Source: Pseudomonas sp. MWU16-30317 (GTDB lineage: Bacteria > Pseudomonadota > Gammaproteobacteria > Pseudomonadales > Pseudomonadaceae). From it: a stretch of DNA of 64,000 nucleotides. Location of the stretch: assembly GCF_020515695.1 (NCBI RefSeq), contig NZ_JAIWJA010000002.1, positions 620,001-684,000 of the forward strand. Direction: 5' to 3'. A model generated the notes under the pieces. It saw only the letters and a list, made by a program, of their open reading frames with translations. It searched no databases and was not told the DNA's origin. This document shows positions 1 to 11,270 of the stretch, piece after piece; the first letter of the stretch is position 1; every line of letters begins with the position of its first letter. The position numbers were made by a program, and so were the translations under genes.

Positions 1-21
1 CAGGATATGTGAAGGGCTGTA

Positions 22-609
22 TCAGTGATGGCGCGGCTTGAGGATTGCCGGTTTTTCGTCCGGGGCGTTGCACAGCAGGTACAGCGCGGTCAGCGCCTCC
101 GGGATCTGCACGATCATGTCGTCCATCAAATTGGCATCGGCGGCGATATCGGCAAACTCGGGTTGCTCGTCGAACAGCCCGGAACCGACCATGATCGGCA
201 GGAGCATTTCGCTGACTTCGTCTTCCGCCGTCTCGAACCAGGCCGCTTCGCGCAGGAACACGCCTTCCATGAAGCCGATGCACCAGCCGCGCAGGTCCGA
301 GTCATCCGGGTCGTCACCCAGATCCAGGTCGCAAGGTAGCTCGAACTCCTCGTCGCTGGCCAGTTGACGGGCGATGTGCGCCTTGAGGGCCAGCAGCGTC
401 GACTCGATGGCATCGCGCTCGGTGTTGTCGGCGTAGTGTGGCTCTTCGGCGAACAGGGCGTCGATCCACTCGCGATCGGGCACCACATCGGCGCAGATCG
501 ACAGGGCAGTCAAATAGCCATGCGCGGCCACGTAATCCAGCGCTTCTTCGTGCAGCTCGTCGGCGTCGAGGAAGACTTGCAGGCGGGTGAGTTGCTCAGC
601 GAAGGACAT
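22..609 (-). CDS. YecA/YgfB (UPF0149) family protein
   Basis: A 195-residue acidic protein beginning MSFAEQL. It has the helical make-up and the W-C-x-G-F-M-E-G core (near residue 105) of the UPF0149 YgfB/YecA family. The family's molecular role is poorly known; YgfB in Pseudomonas aeruginosa has been linked to regulation of amidase expression. A much longer reading frame continues upstream, but it only runs antisense to recQ, so this ATG is chosen. It is transcribed divergently from recQ across a 255-bp gap. No partner gene is visible. The family call is fairly secure; the function is open. Confidence 0.8.
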   Translation of the reverse strand: MSFAEQLTRLQVFLDADELHEEALDYVAAHGYLTALSICADVVPDREWIDALFAEEPHYADNTERDAIESTLLALKAHIARQLASDEEFELPCDLDLGDDPDDSDLRGWCIGFMEGVFLREAAWFETAEDEVSEMLLPIMVGSGLFDEQPEFADIAADANLMDDMIVQIPEALTALYLLCNAPDEKPAILKPRHH

Positions 610-864
610 TGGATGACTACCTTGGGAATATACGATGGTGAATTCTAGGCTTTGTAAGGCCCGCGCGCCACCCGCGCGGCCAACTATGGGCTTACCAGCG
701 GTCACGCGGGCGGTGCCCTGCGCTGCGGACGGGTCGGGTATACTGCTGCGGTTCGTGACCGTGGCGGTGTTCCTGTAACGCTCGCTTACGTGTTTTTTAG
801 TGTAGTGCGGTGATTTTTCATTCAGCCTGACGGCCGAATGGTTCTGCGATTTCTGGAGTTTTTC

Positions 865-2994
<2,130 letters not shown>

Positions 2995-3060
2995 TCGCGG
3001 CGGGTTGGCGTAGTGATATCGGTATGACTATTGCGTCATGCCTGCGGACATGCTTAGCTC

Positions 3061-3073
3061 ACTAATTATTAGT
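3061..3073. promoter_or_regulatory. Perfect palindrome upstream of the MarR gene
   Basis: ACTAAT-T-ATTAGT is a perfect 6-1-6 palindrome, 23 bases before the MarR-family start codon. It lies in an AT-rich stretch just after recQ. MarR regulators commonly bind such short palindromes over their own promoters, so this is a candidate autoregulatory operator. The palindrome is seen directly; its function is inferred. Confidence 0.4.
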
Positions 3074-3095
3074 AATGTTCCTACGTGAGTCGAAT

Positions 3096-3527
3096 ATGCC
3101 GTTGACTGATCAACATCGTTTTGGAATGCAATTGGCGCAGCTGTCGCGCGGCTGGCGCGCCGAGCTCGATCGGCGTTTGATCGGCATGGGGCTGTCCCAG
3201 GCGCGCTGGCTGGTGCTGCTGCACCTGGCGCGCTTCACCGAAGCGCCGACCCAGCGCGAATTGGCACAGAGCGTTGGCGTCGAAGGGCCGACCCTGGCCC
3301 GGCTGCTCGACAGTCTTGAAGGTCAAGGGCTTGTCAGCCGCCAGGCGGTGCTCGAAGACCGTCGCGCGAAAAAGATCACCCTGAGCCCCCCGGCCTTGCC
3401 GATCATCGAGCAGATCGAGGCCATCGCCAACGACCTGCGAATTGAATTGTTTCAAGGCGTGGACGAAGAAGAGCTGCGTATCGCGATGCGTGTGCATTCG
3501 CGTATTCTCGCTAATCTGGAAAAGTAA
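3096..3527 (+). CDS. MarR-family transcriptional regulator
   Basis: A 143-residue winged-helix regulator. The recognition region spans T-Q-R-E-L-A-Q (about 58-64), followed by the wing R-Q-A-V-L-E-D-R-R-A-K-K at about 89-100, typical of MarR proteins. Flanking helices form the dimer interface. The start MPLTDQH is preferred to an ATG seven codons upstream that lies against the palindrome at 3061. It sits between recQ and the fimV-like gene on the same strand, with a hairpin behind it, and is probably its own transcription unit. Ligand and targets cannot be read from the sequence. Confidence 0.85.
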   Translation: MPLTDQHRFGMQLAQLSRGWRAELDRRLIGMGLSQARWLVLLHLARFTEAPTQRELAQSVGVEGPTLARLLDSLEGQGLVSRQAVLEDRRAKKITLSPPALPIIEQIEAIANDLRIELFQGVDEEELRIAMRVHSRILANLEK

Positions 3528-3528
3528 T

Positions 3529-3547
3529 CCCTGAGTAACGCTCAGGG
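3529..3547 (+). terminator. Hairpin after the MarR gene
   Basis: CCCTGAG-TAACG-CTCAGGG forms a perfect 7-bp stem with a 5-base loop, immediately after the stop codon. No strong T-run follows, so termination may be weak or factor-dependent. Confidence 0.45.
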
Positions 3548-3658
3548 TCGTGTTGGCCCTGGGCAGCCTCCTGTGCCCTGAGTGGCTTCTGTGCTTGGTG
3601 AAAACAGGCCGGCACGCTATAAAAGAGTCATCGGAAGCAGTTTCCTCAAGGGATTCCC

Positions 3659-6310
3659 ATGCAAGAACGCGTTTCGTCAGGTTTCGGGCGGGTCATTCCG
3701 GCTCCCAAGGTTTCCCTTCTGGCCGCGATGGTCGCTGCCGGGGCGCTGTTCTATTCGGCGCTGGCGCCGGCGTTGGGGCTAGGCGAGATCAGCTTGCACT
3801 CGGCACTGAATCAGCCGCTCAATGCCGATATCGAACTGGTCGATGCGCAAGGGCTGGACCGCAGCGACCTGGCCGTTGGCCTGGCCAGCGCTGATGAATA
3901 TAGCCGCGCTGGTATCGATCGCGTGTTCTTTCTCAATGATCTGCGTTTCACTCCGGTATTTCAGGGTAATCGCAAGTTCATTCACGTCAGTTCCGTGCGC
4001 CCGGTGGTCGAGCCTTATTTGAGCTTTCTGGTGCAGGTCAGTCGGCCAGGCGGCCAATTGCTGCGGGACTACACGGTACTGCTGGACCCAGCGGGTACGG
4101 TGCCCCTGACCCCAGCGAGCATTCCGACCGGCAGCGCCGCCTCGGCCGACCAAGGCACCGATTACACCCGCGCAGCGGCCTCGTCCTCGGCGCCGCCCCC
4201 TGCGCCGCCGAAGGCCGCCGCCACGCCGGCAGCAAACTTGCCGGCGACCAGCGAGAACAAGCGTTACACCGTGGTCGCCGGCGATACCCTCTGGACCGTC
4301 GGCAAGAAGCTGACCGCTGCTGGTACACCGACACCACCCAACCAGCTGGTACGAGAGCTGCGCGATCTGAACCCGGCGCGTGGCCCGTTGAAAGTGGGAC
4401 AAAGCTTGCGGGTACCGGATTCCGCGGTATTGCCGGGCGCGCCCGCCGATCAGATCACGCCTGTCAGCGATGCCAGCGCCGGGGCTACACCGAGCAATCC
4501 TGGCGCGCCGGCGGCCAATGCGCAGACACCGGAGCAACTGACCGCGACCGTGCTGCAGAATCAGCAGTTGCAACAGAGCCTGGATGATGCCAACGCCCGG
4601 TTGCAGGCGATTCAACAGCAAGATGCGCTCAAGGATAAACAGCTGGCTGATCTGCAGGCACGTGCAGGCGCTACGCCAGGCGCTGTACCACCCGCCGGCA
4701 GCCAGGCGCAGCCGGCGACTCCGAGTGCGCCCGCTGTCTCAGGTACAGCGTCCGCCGCAGGTGCCGCAGGTGCCGCAGGTGCCGCGGGTGCCCCTCCTGC
4801 GCAGCCTGCGCCCGGCGCCAATCAGGCCGCACCGGGGCCCGCTGTATCGAAGCCCGTGCCGGCACCTGCCGCGCCAGTGGTACCGGACAGCGACGACTCC
4901 TGGCTACTGATTGCCGGTGCGCTGGCCGCCGTGCTGCTGTTGCTGGCAGCATTGCTGTTGGCAAGGCGTCGCCGCCAGCAGCAATCGGCCATCCTCGCCC
5001 CCGAGCTGATGGCCGCTGCGGTCAACGACGATGTGGTGGTGCGCTCCGCTCGCACGCCGGTCCTGGCGCTGACCGAAACCCAACTCAACGACGGCGGTCG
5101 CTACGGCGGCGAGCGTGCTACCAAAAGCGAGCCGACGCTGGCTGGTGCTCCCACGCCCGCCGTGCAGGCGCCTGCGCGACGCGAAAGCGGTCCGGCCACC
5201 GACGCCCTGGATGGCGCGAGCATTTATATCGCTTATGGCCGTTTCAATGAGGCCCTGGGCATCCTGCGCGAAGGCTTGAGTAACGAGCCCCACCGCACCG
5301 ACCTGCGCGTGCGCATGCTCGAGGTCTTGGGCCAGCAAGGCGATGCACAGGGCTATGCCGAGCAGGAGGCGCTGCTGCTGGCGGGTGGCTACAGTGCGTC
5401 CACGCTGGAGCAGACACGCGCGCGTTATCCCAAGCTGGCGCCGGCGCCGGTGGCCCCCGTGCAACCGGCACCGGCCCACAGCACTGCGGACCCTGCGCCC
5501 GCGACAGCCGCTTTGGCTGCCGGGGTCATTGCAGCAGGTGTCGCTGCGGCTCAGGCCCTGGATCGCGAGCCTGAGCCGCCCGCCGAGGCCCAGGAGCAGG
5601 CAGGTATTTCGCCGGGGGCCGACGCCCCCGATCCGGTGCCGAGCGCCGAAACGGCTGCAGAGCCAGATCTTTCGACCGCCCACAGCTTCGACGCCCTGGC
5701 CGATGACTTCCCTGACCTGGGCGATTTCGACCAGCTCCCCGAGCTCGAACCCGCCGCCGACCCTGTGCCTGAATCCTTCGATGAATTCCAGCTCAACCTC
5801 GACGACCTGTCACTGGATGCCGATTGGGGCATGGTCAGCCCGTTCGACACCCCTGGGCGTCCCAAGGCCAGCGCGCCTGAAGCGCCTGCCGCTCCGGCGG
5901 AAGTCGATCACGATTTCGCCTCCAATCTCAAAGAGCTACCGGAAGTCTTCGAGATGCCCGACGAGCAGTTCCTCAGCGACTTCGCCGACCCGCAACTGCC
6001 TGTCGATCTTGAAGCGGGTATCGAGCTGGATGAACAACCCGACACCCATCAGATCGATCAGGACGCGTTGGACAACGCCTTTCTGGACAGTTTCATCACC
6101 GATGCCGATCTGCCCGAACTGGACGCCTTGACCGTCGACTTCGATGATCTGGAGCGTCAGCAGGCATCGGCGGAAAAGCTCGAGCAAGCTCAAGGGTTGA
6201 TCGAGCAAGGCGATTTTTCCCAGGCCAGCGACCTGCTGCTTGAGCTGCTGCGCGAGGGTGACGACTCCTGCAAGCATGCTGCACGACAATTGCTGTCGAG
6301 CATCAGCTGA
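3659..6310 (+). CDS. FimV/HubP-family LysM protein
   Basis: An 883-residue polar-landmark type membrane protein. In order: an N-terminal hydrophobic export segment (about 18-38); the conserved FimV N-domain (about 42-145); a Pro/Ala linker; a LysM peptidoglycan-binding domain (about 201-253); a coiled coil (about 293-335); a Pro/Ala tract with four repeated A-A-G units (about 366-378). Then come one transmembrane helix (about 415-435) followed by R-R-R-R, an acidic cytoplasmic region with a TPR-like part, and a C-terminal FimV helical domain (about 840-883). FimV/HubP proteins organise the cell pole, type IV pili and secretion. It ends on the start codon of the next gene (TGATG), so the two are translationally linked. 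Confidence 0.85.
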   Translation: MQERVSSGFGRVIPAPKVSLLAAMVAAGALFYSALAPALGLGEISLHSALNQPLNADIELVDAQGLDRSDLAVGLASADEYSRAGIDRVFFLNDLRFTPVFQGNRKFIHVSSVRPVVEPYLSFLVQVSRPGGQLLRDYTVLLDPAGTVPLTPASIPTGSAASADQGTDYTRAAASSSAPPPAPPKAAATPAANLPATSENKRYTVVAGDTLWTVGKKLTAAGTPTPPNQLVRELRDLNPARGPLKVGQSLRVPDSAVLPGAPADQITPVSDASAGATPSNPGAPAANAQTPEQLTATVLQNQQLQQSLDDANARLQAIQQQDALKDKQLADLQARAGATPGAVPPAGSQAQPATPSAPAVSGTASAAGAAGAAGAAGAPPAQPAPGANQAAPGPAVSKPVPAPAAPVVPDSDDSWLLIAGALAAVLLLLAALLLARRRRQQQSAILAPELMAAAVNDDVVVRSARTPVLALTETQLNDGGRYGGERATKSEPTLAGAPTPAVQAPARRESGPATDALDGASIYIAYGRFNEALGILREGLSNEPHRTDLRVRMLEVLGQQGDAQGYAEQEALLLAGGYSASTLEQTRARYPKLAPAPVAPVQPAPAHSTADPAPATAALAAGVIAAGVAAAQALDREPEPPAEAQEQAGISPGADAPDPVPSAETAAEPDLSTAHSFDALADDFPDLGDFDQLPELEPAADPVPESFDEFQLNLDDLSLDADWGMVSPFDTPGRPKASAPEAPAAPAEVDHDFASNLKELPEVFEMPDEQFLSDFADPQLPVDLEAGIELDEQPDTHQIDQDALDNAFLDSFITDADLPELDALTVDFDDLERQQASAEKLEQAQGLIEQGDFSQASDLLLELLREGDDSCKHAARQLLSSIS

Positions 6311-6603
6311 TGCCCGCCGCTACTGCCAGGCCCCTAGTGGTCATCACCTACTGCACGCAGTGCCAATGGCTGCTGCGTGCCGCCTGGCTGGCGCAGGAGC
6401 TGTTGAGTACCTTCGCCGATGACCTGGGCGGCGTGACGCTGGTGCCGGCCAGCGGTGGCGCATTTGCCATCACCTGCGACGGCGTGCAGATCTGGGAGCG
6501 CAAGGCCGACGGTGGTTTCCCCGAGGCCAAAGTGCTGAAGCAGCGTGTGCGCGATCAAATCGACCCGCAGCGGGATCTGGGCCATAACGACAAGGTGACT
6601 TGA
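6310..6603 (+). CDS. SelT/SelW/SelH (Rdx) family thioredoxin-fold protein
   Basis: A 97-residue protein with the family redox motif C-T-Q-C (about residues 15-18) at the first strand-helix turn, and the conserved G-G-F-P-E-x-K-x-L-K-Q-R near 73-84. Here the site is Cys-x-x-Cys rather than Cys-x-x-Sec, and no in-frame TGA is read through. Its ATG shares one base with the fimV-like stop codon, implying translational coupling. The family is thought to handle thiol-disulfide exchange; the physiological partner is unknown. Pairing with a FimV-like protein is the main clue. Confidence 0.8.
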   Translation: MPAATARPLVVITYCTQCQWLLRAAWLAQELLSTFADDLGGVTLVPASGGAFAITCDGVQIWERKADGGFPEAKVLKQRVRDQIDPQRDLGHNDKVT

Positions 6604-6685
6604 CCTCTATCGATAAGTAAGCTGCCTTGCGTGCTGTTCCCTGTTTGCGGTATAGACCCAAGCAATGACACGGCAGAGAAACCCC

Positions 6686-7750
6686 ATGGCCGCGCGCACG
6701 ACCTCTTCAAGCTGGGCAACCGGCATCGTCAAGTCTTTGGAACTGGCTGGTCTGGATTGCGCAGCGCTGTTCAAGCAATTGGGGCTGGACTTCGCCGCGC
6801 TACAAGACCCCGACGCGCGTTTTCCCCAAGACGACATGACCCGCCTCTGGCGGTTGGCCGTGGAGCAGTCCGGTAATCCGGCCATTGGTCTGAACATGGG
6901 CAAGGTGGTGCGCCCGGCGTCGTTTCATGTGGTCGGTTACGTGCTGATGTCGAGCCCGACGCTGGCGACCGGTTTCGAGCGGCTGGTGCGTTACCAGCGC
7001 ATCATCGCCGAAGGGGCCGATGCGATCTTCCGTCGCCTGCCGGACTGCTACCTGCTGATCCTCACTGTACACGGCGACCTGTTACCACCCACGCGCCAGA
7101 GTGCCGAAGCCTCGCTGGCCACGGCGCTGGCGTTGTGCGGGTGGTTGACCGGGCGAGTGCTGCACCCGATCAAAGTGCTGATCCAGGGCGATGCGCCGGT
7201 CGATTTGAGCCCTTACCGCGAGGCGTTTCACGGGCCGCTGGAATTCAACGCCGCCCATGATGCCCTGATGTTTCGTCATGAAGACATGGACGCACCGCTG
7301 CCCACCGCCAATGCCGCCATGGCAACCTTGCACGATCGATTCGCGGGGGAGTATTTGACGCGGTTTTCCGAGAGTCAGGTGACCCACAAGGCTCGTCAGG
7401 TGTTGTGCCGGATGATGCCTCACGGCGAGCCCAAGCGTGGACAGGTTGCACAGACCCTGCACTTGTCCCAGCGCACCTTGCAGCGCCGATTGCAGGAGGA
7501 GGGTACGAGTTTTCAGGCGTTGCTCGATGAAACGCGCCGACAGCTGGCCGAGCAGTACCTCGGGCAACCACGCATGACGCTACTGGAAATCGCGTACCTG
7601 CTGGGTTTCGCTGACCCGAGCAATTTCTTCCGGGCCTTTCGCCGTTGGTTCGATGTCACCCCAGGAGAATACCGCGCGCGTCTTGGGCAAGTGCCGCCGG
7701 TTCCCCTCAGTGACGCCAGAACGCCGGCATGCACAACACCAGCACGGTGA
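6686..7750 (+). CDS. AraC-family transcriptional regulator (arabinose-binding-domain type)
   Basis: 354 residues. The N-terminal two-thirds match the OruR/ArgR-like Arabinose_bd sensor domain. The C-terminal third (about 235-335) carries two HTH motifs, the second with the AraC signature D-P-S-N-F-F-R-A-F-R-R-W. The start MAARTTS is preferred over an ATG seven codons upstream because AGAGAA precedes it. The 3' end runs 44 bases into the convergent trkH gene, so its Pro-rich last 15 residues are encoded antisense to the trkH end. No catabolic operon lies beside it, so the inducer is unknown. Confidence 0.85.
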   Translation: MAARTTSSSWATGIVKSLELAGLDCAALFKQLGLDFAALQDPDARFPQDDMTRLWRLAVEQSGNPAIGLNMGKVVRPASFHVVGYVLMSSPTLATGFERLVRYQRIIAEGADAIFRRLPDCYLLILTVHGDLLPPTRQSAEASLATALALCGWLTGRVLHPIKVLIQGDAPVDLSPYREAFHGPLEFNAAHDALMFRHEDMDAPLPTANAAMATLHDRFAGEYLTRFSESQVTHKARQVLCRMMPHGEPKRGQVAQTLHLSQRTLQRRLQEEGTSFQALLDETRRQLAEQYLGQPRMTLLEIAYLLGFADPSNFFRAFRRWFDVTPGEYRARLGQVPPVPLSDARTPACTTPAR

Positions 7751-9161
7751 TGATTTCCAGGCGGCCCAGCAGCATGCCGCCGGAGAGGATCCACTTGGCG
7801 GTGTCCGGGAGGCTGGAGAAGTTGCCGGCCGGGCCGATGGTTTCGCCCAGCCCTGGGCCGACCCCAGACACCGTGCTGGCGGCGCCGGTGAGCGCCGTCA
7901 TCCAGTCCAGGCCCAGCAGCGACAGCGCCAGGGCGATAGCGCAGATGGTGATGGCGAAGAAGAACGAAAACGTCAGGATCGAGCGGACGATTTCTTCGTC
8001 CAGGCGGTGACCGTTGTACTTCTGCTTGATCACCGCGCGTGGATGGATCAGCTGATTGAGGCTGGCCTTGAGCAGAATGTAGGCGACCTGGAAGCGAAAG
8101 ATCTTGATGCCGCCCGCTGTGGAGCCAGAACACCCGCCAATAAAGCCCAGATAGAAGAACAGCATCAGCGAAAAGTTGCCCCACAGGCTGTAATCGCCCA
8201 GCGCAAAACCGGTGGTGGTCACCACCGATGTCACGTTGAGGGCGACATGGCGGATGGCGTCCCACCACGGCAGCTTGGCAGTCCACCAGTACCAGGTACC
8301 GAGCACCAACCAGGTCACCACCAGCAATCCGAGGAAACCCTGCACCTGCTCGTCGCGGATCAGCGCCCAGCGATTGCCCCGCAGCGTCGCGACGTACAGG
8401 GTGAAGGGCACGCTGCCGAGGATCATCACCACCACTGCGACCCAGTGCACGGCCGGTTGCGACCACTTGCCCAGGGATTGATCGGAGGTCGAGAAGCCGC
8501 CCGTGGAGATCGCCGACATCGCGTGGTTGATCGCATCGAACGGGCTCATGCCCGCCAGCCAGAACGCCAGAGCGCCGAGGGCGCTGATGCCCACGTAGAC
8601 CATGACGATGTACTGCGCGACGCGGTGGGAGCGAGGCATCAGTTTGTCGGAACGATCGGATGATTCGGTCTGGAACAGGCGCATGCCGCCAATCCGCAGC
8701 AGCGGCAGGATCGCCACGGCCATGCCGATAAAGCCGATGCCGCCCAGCCAGTGCAGCAGCGAGCGCCACATGAGGATGCCCGGCGACATGGTGTCCAGGC
8801 CGCTGAGCACAGTGGAGCCGGTGGCGGTGATGCCGGACATGCTTTCGAAGAAGGCGTCGGTGTAGCTGATGTGCTGGGTCAGCAGAAACGGCAGGGCGGC
8901 GAAGATCGCCACCACCACCCAACTGCTCACCGTCAGCATGTACATGTCGCGCGGACGCAGTTGCGCGTTGTCGGGCCGGCCGGGCGCGACCAGCGCCAGC
9001 CCGCAGACAAAGGTGATCAGGCTGGCCCAGAGGAACGAGTGCATGTCGCTGGAACGGTGGAAAATCACCAGGGTCAGCATCGGGATGACCATGCTGATGG
9101 CCAGGGTGACAAGGAAGATACCGATGATGAAACCGATCATCCTGAGGGTCGGCAAGGCCAT
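7707..9161 (-). CDS. trkH: Trk-system potassium uptake protein TrkH
   Basis: A 484-residue inner-membrane K+ translocation subunit that works with the cytosolic TrkA. About ten hydrophobic helices are present. All four selectivity-filter loops are visible: T-A-T-G-S-T (about 112), S-T-G-G-F-S (about 222), T-T-T-G-F-A (about 319) and S-G-V-G-P-G (about 437). The conserved G-G-C-S-G-S-T-A-G-G-I-K motif is near 345. Length is normal for TrkH. The gene is monocistronic, diverges from the nitroreductase gene, and overlaps the AraC gene tail to tail. Confidence 0.95.
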   Translation of the reverse strand: MALPTLRMIGFIIGIFLVTLAISMVIPMLTLVIFHRSSDMHSFLWASLITFVCGLALVAPGRPDNAQLRPRDMYMLTVSSWVVVAIFAALPFLLTQHISYTDAFFESMSGITATGSTVLSGLDTMSPGILMWRSLLHWLGGIGFIGMAVAILPLLRIGGMRLFQTESSDRSDKLMPRSHRVAQYIVMVYVGISALGALAFWLAGMSPFDAINHAMSAISTGGFSTSDQSLGKWSQPAVHWVAVVVMILGSVPFTLYVATLRGNRWALIRDEQVQGFLGLLVVTWLVLGTWYWWTAKLPWWDAIRHVALNVTSVVTTTGFALGDYSLWGNFSLMLFFYLGFIGGCSGSTAGGIKIFRFQVAYILLKASLNQLIHPRAVIKQKYNGHRLDEEIVRSILTFSFFFAITICAIALALSLLGLDWMTALTGAASTVSGVGPGLGETIGPAGNFSSLPDTAKWILSGGMLLGRLEIITVLVLCMPAFWRH

Positions 9162-9259
9162 TGAATCCGCTCGGGCATAGGAGAAAGGCGGCCATTCTAC
9201 CTGCGGGCCCGGCCATGTAAACGTTAGAATAGCCGCTCATTGATCACAGGAGGTAACCG

Positions 9260-9814
9260 ATGGAAGCTCTCGACGCTTTGCTCAACCGGGTCTCGATACC
9301 CCGTCTGGAAGCCCCCGCTCCTAGCGCCGAACAGCGCGAAATACTGTTCCAGGCGGCGTTGCGGGCGCCTGACCACGGGCAGTTGCGGCCTTGGCGGTTT
9401 CTCACCGTCGAAGGGGATCGCCGCGAGCAGTTGGGCGAAATACTCGCCGAGGCGGTGGCGCTCAAGGGCGGTGAAGTCAATCCGGCAGCCCTGGACAAGG
9501 CCCGGGCCATGCCGTTGCGCGCGCCGCTGGTGGTGGTAGTGATAGCCCGCTTGCAGGAGCACCCCAAGGTGCCGAAGCACGAGCAGTTGCAGGCAGCGGC
9601 CTGCGCGGCCCATGGCATTTTGCTTGCGGCGTATGCGCAAGGGATCGGCGCGGTGTGGCGCACCGGCGAGCTGGGCTATACCGAGCATGTCGCCGAGGCG
9701 CTGGGGCTGGGGGAGGGCGAGGAGTTGATTGCGTTCCTGTATCTGGGCACGCCGATGAAGGCGGCGCGGGTGCCGGAACCGTTGCCGACCGGCGACTTCG
9801 TTCGGGCTTGGTAG
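9260..9814 (+). CDS. Nitroreductase family protein (YdjA-like)
   Basis: A 184-residue FMN-dependent oxidoreductase of the short YdjA type. It has R-A-P-D-H-G-Q-L-R-P-W-R-F (about 35-47), which contacts FMN, and G-I-G-A-V-W-R-T-G (about 127-135). A strong AGGAGGT ribosome site lies six bases before the ATG. It is divergent from trkH and convergent with the Cpx-like kinase. Physiological substrate unknown; such enzymes often reduce nitro compounds or quinones. Confidence 0.88.
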   Translation: MEALDALLNRVSIPRLEAPAPSAEQREILFQAALRAPDHGQLRPWRFLTVEGDRREQLGEILAEAVALKGGEVNPAALDKARAMPLRAPLVVVVIARLQEHPKVPKHEQLQAAACAAHGILLAAYAQGIGAVWRTGELGYTEHVAEALGLGEGEELIAFLYLGTPMKAARVPEPLPTGDFVRAW

Positions 9815-9833
9815 AACGCTGAAGCCACCCGTA

Positions 9834-11180
9834 TCAAACCCCCGGCCGCGGCTCCAATGGCAACTCCAGCTTCGCGACGAAGCCCCCGGCCGGATGATTG
9901 CTCAGTTGCAGGCTGCCGCCGTGGCGTTCCGCTGCCCGTCGCGCAATCGCCAGGCCCAGGCCGTGCCCGGCCGATGTCTGCCCGGGCGCCCGGAAAAACG
10001 GCTCGCCCAGTTGCGCCAGGTGCTCGGTCGGCACCCCCGGCCCGTGATCGCGAACGGTAATCTCGATCTGTCCGTTGCGCAGCCGGGCGTTGATTTCGAC
10101 GGGTCTGTCCGCCGGGCTGAAGCGCAGGGCGTTGCGCAGCAGATTGTCCACCGCGCGCTCCACCAGCATCGGCCATCCTTGCAGCGTCAGGCCAGGCTGA
10201 GCGTCGATCCGGACGTCGATATCGGCGGCGCTCAATTGCGCATCCTTGCGTACACCGCCCAATAGCATATTGACGTCCACGGTTTCGGCGCTGGCGTGTT
10301 CGGCATCGACCCGGGCCAAGGCGAGGATTTCGCTGATCAGATCCTCAAGTCGGTCGCATTCTCGAGTCAGTCGTGGCCACAGGGCTTCGCGCTGCTGCGC
10401 TTCGGCGCGCTCGGCCAGCGCCAGGGCAATGCGCAGGCGGGCCAGCGGCGAACGCAATTCGTGGGACACATCACGCAGCAATTGCCGTTGGCTGCCGATC
10501 AGGCTCTGCAAGCGCGAGCCCATGCGGTTGAAATCGGTGGCCAGCACGCCGAACTCGTCGCGCCGGTTGGCCAGTTGCGCCAGGCTGTTCTGCTGGTAGC
10601 TGGCCTGGCCAAGGTCGTGCACGGCGCCGCGCAGGCGGTTCAGCGGGCGGGTGATCGACAGCGTCACCAGCAGACTGAACAAGGTCAGTACCACCAGCGA
10701 GATGGCCAACGCCGACAGCGGCCAGAACAGGCTGTGCTTGCGCCATTCGTCCAGCTCCGGGAAGGGGATGCGGTAGATCAGCAGATAGGTGTCGCCGGAG
10801 GTCGGGCTGGTGTATTCGGTGGCCAGGCGCCGCCAGGGGAGGGGGCGATCATCGGCTCGGTTGTCATTGCGCTGGCGTGCTTCCATGGCCTCGGCGCGGG
10901 GCGGCACGGTGCCAGGCACTACCGGATCCCCGGATTCATTGAGCACCTGGATGCTGATATGGAACTGCCGGCGGCGTTGCTCCAGCAGTGCCTGGGCGGC
11001 ATCTTTGCCTTGCTCCTCGAAGGTCTGCGTCCAGGTTTGGGCGAAGTCGCGGATAGCCGGATGGCGGCTGAGGATCCAGGCATCCTGATTCAACAGATAG
11101 CCCATCAGTATCGACAAGCCGGCGACGAGCGCGATGGCAAGCCAGAAACTGGCCAGAATGCGCCAGAACAATGAACGCAA
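9834..11180 (-). CDS. CpxA-like sensor histidine kinase
   Basis: A 448-residue membrane kinase. TM1 is at about 5-27, then a periplasmic sensor loop, TM2 at about 150-175 and HAMP. The H-box is V-S-H-E-L-R-S-P-L-A-R, the N-box contains N-L-L-R-N-A-L, and the G-boxes are D-H-G-P-G-V and G-H-G-L-G-L-A. The start is probably TTG: a TTG at 11180 has GAGG six bases upstream, better placed than the next TTG upstream (11192). It is last in a set of regulator, Spy-like protein, kinase. The Spy-like gene between kinase and regulator marks it as an envelope-stress system. Confidence 0.85.
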   Translation of the reverse strand: MRSLFWRILASFWLAIALVAGLSILMGYLLNQDAWILSRHPAIRDFAQTWTQTFEEQGKDAAQALLEQRRRQFHISIQVLNESGDPVVPGTVPPRAEAMEARQRNDNRADDRPLPWRRLATEYTSPTSGDTYLLIYRIPFPELDEWRKHSLFWPLSALAISLVVLTLFSLLVTLSITRPLNRLRGAVHDLGQASYQQNSLAQLANRRDEFGVLATDFNRMGSRLQSLIGSQRQLLRDVSHELRSPLARLRIALALAERAEAQQREALWPRLTRECDRLEDLISEILALARVDAEHASAETVDVNMLLGGVRKDAQLSAADIDVRIDAQPGLTLQGWPMLVERAVDNLLRNALRFSPADRPVEINARLRNGQIEITVRDHGPGVPTEHLAQLGEPFFRAPGQTSAGHGLGLAIARRAAERHGGSLQLSNHPAGGFVAKLELPLEPRPGV

Positions 11181-11200
11181 GATGCACCTCAATGAGCAAA

Positions 11201-11262
11201 GCCCGGCACCGCGTGAGCGGGCCGGGCGGTTAATGTCCGGGCAAGGCCGAGCGCAGCCTTGC
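11201..11262 (-). terminator. Two hairpins between the Spy-like gene and the kinase gene
   Basis: On the minus strand the 90-base spacer can form two stems. One is GCAAGGC with GCCTTGC (11241-11262). The other is GCCCGGC with GCCGGGC (11201-11227), followed by TTTGCTC. The weak T-run suggests partial termination, which would give less kinase than Spy-like protein from a shared transcript. Confidence 0.4.
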
Positions 11263-11270
11263 GTCAGCGC

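Noticed and set aside
6310..6603. Selenoprotein with in-frame TGA
   Set aside because: The redox motif is Cys-x-x-Cys; no internal TGA is needed to read the protein.
7513..9240. 575-residue minus-strand frame overlapping trkH
   Set aside because: Shadow of trkH in another frame; composition is Arg/His-rich and not membrane-like, while trkH has all four filter loops.
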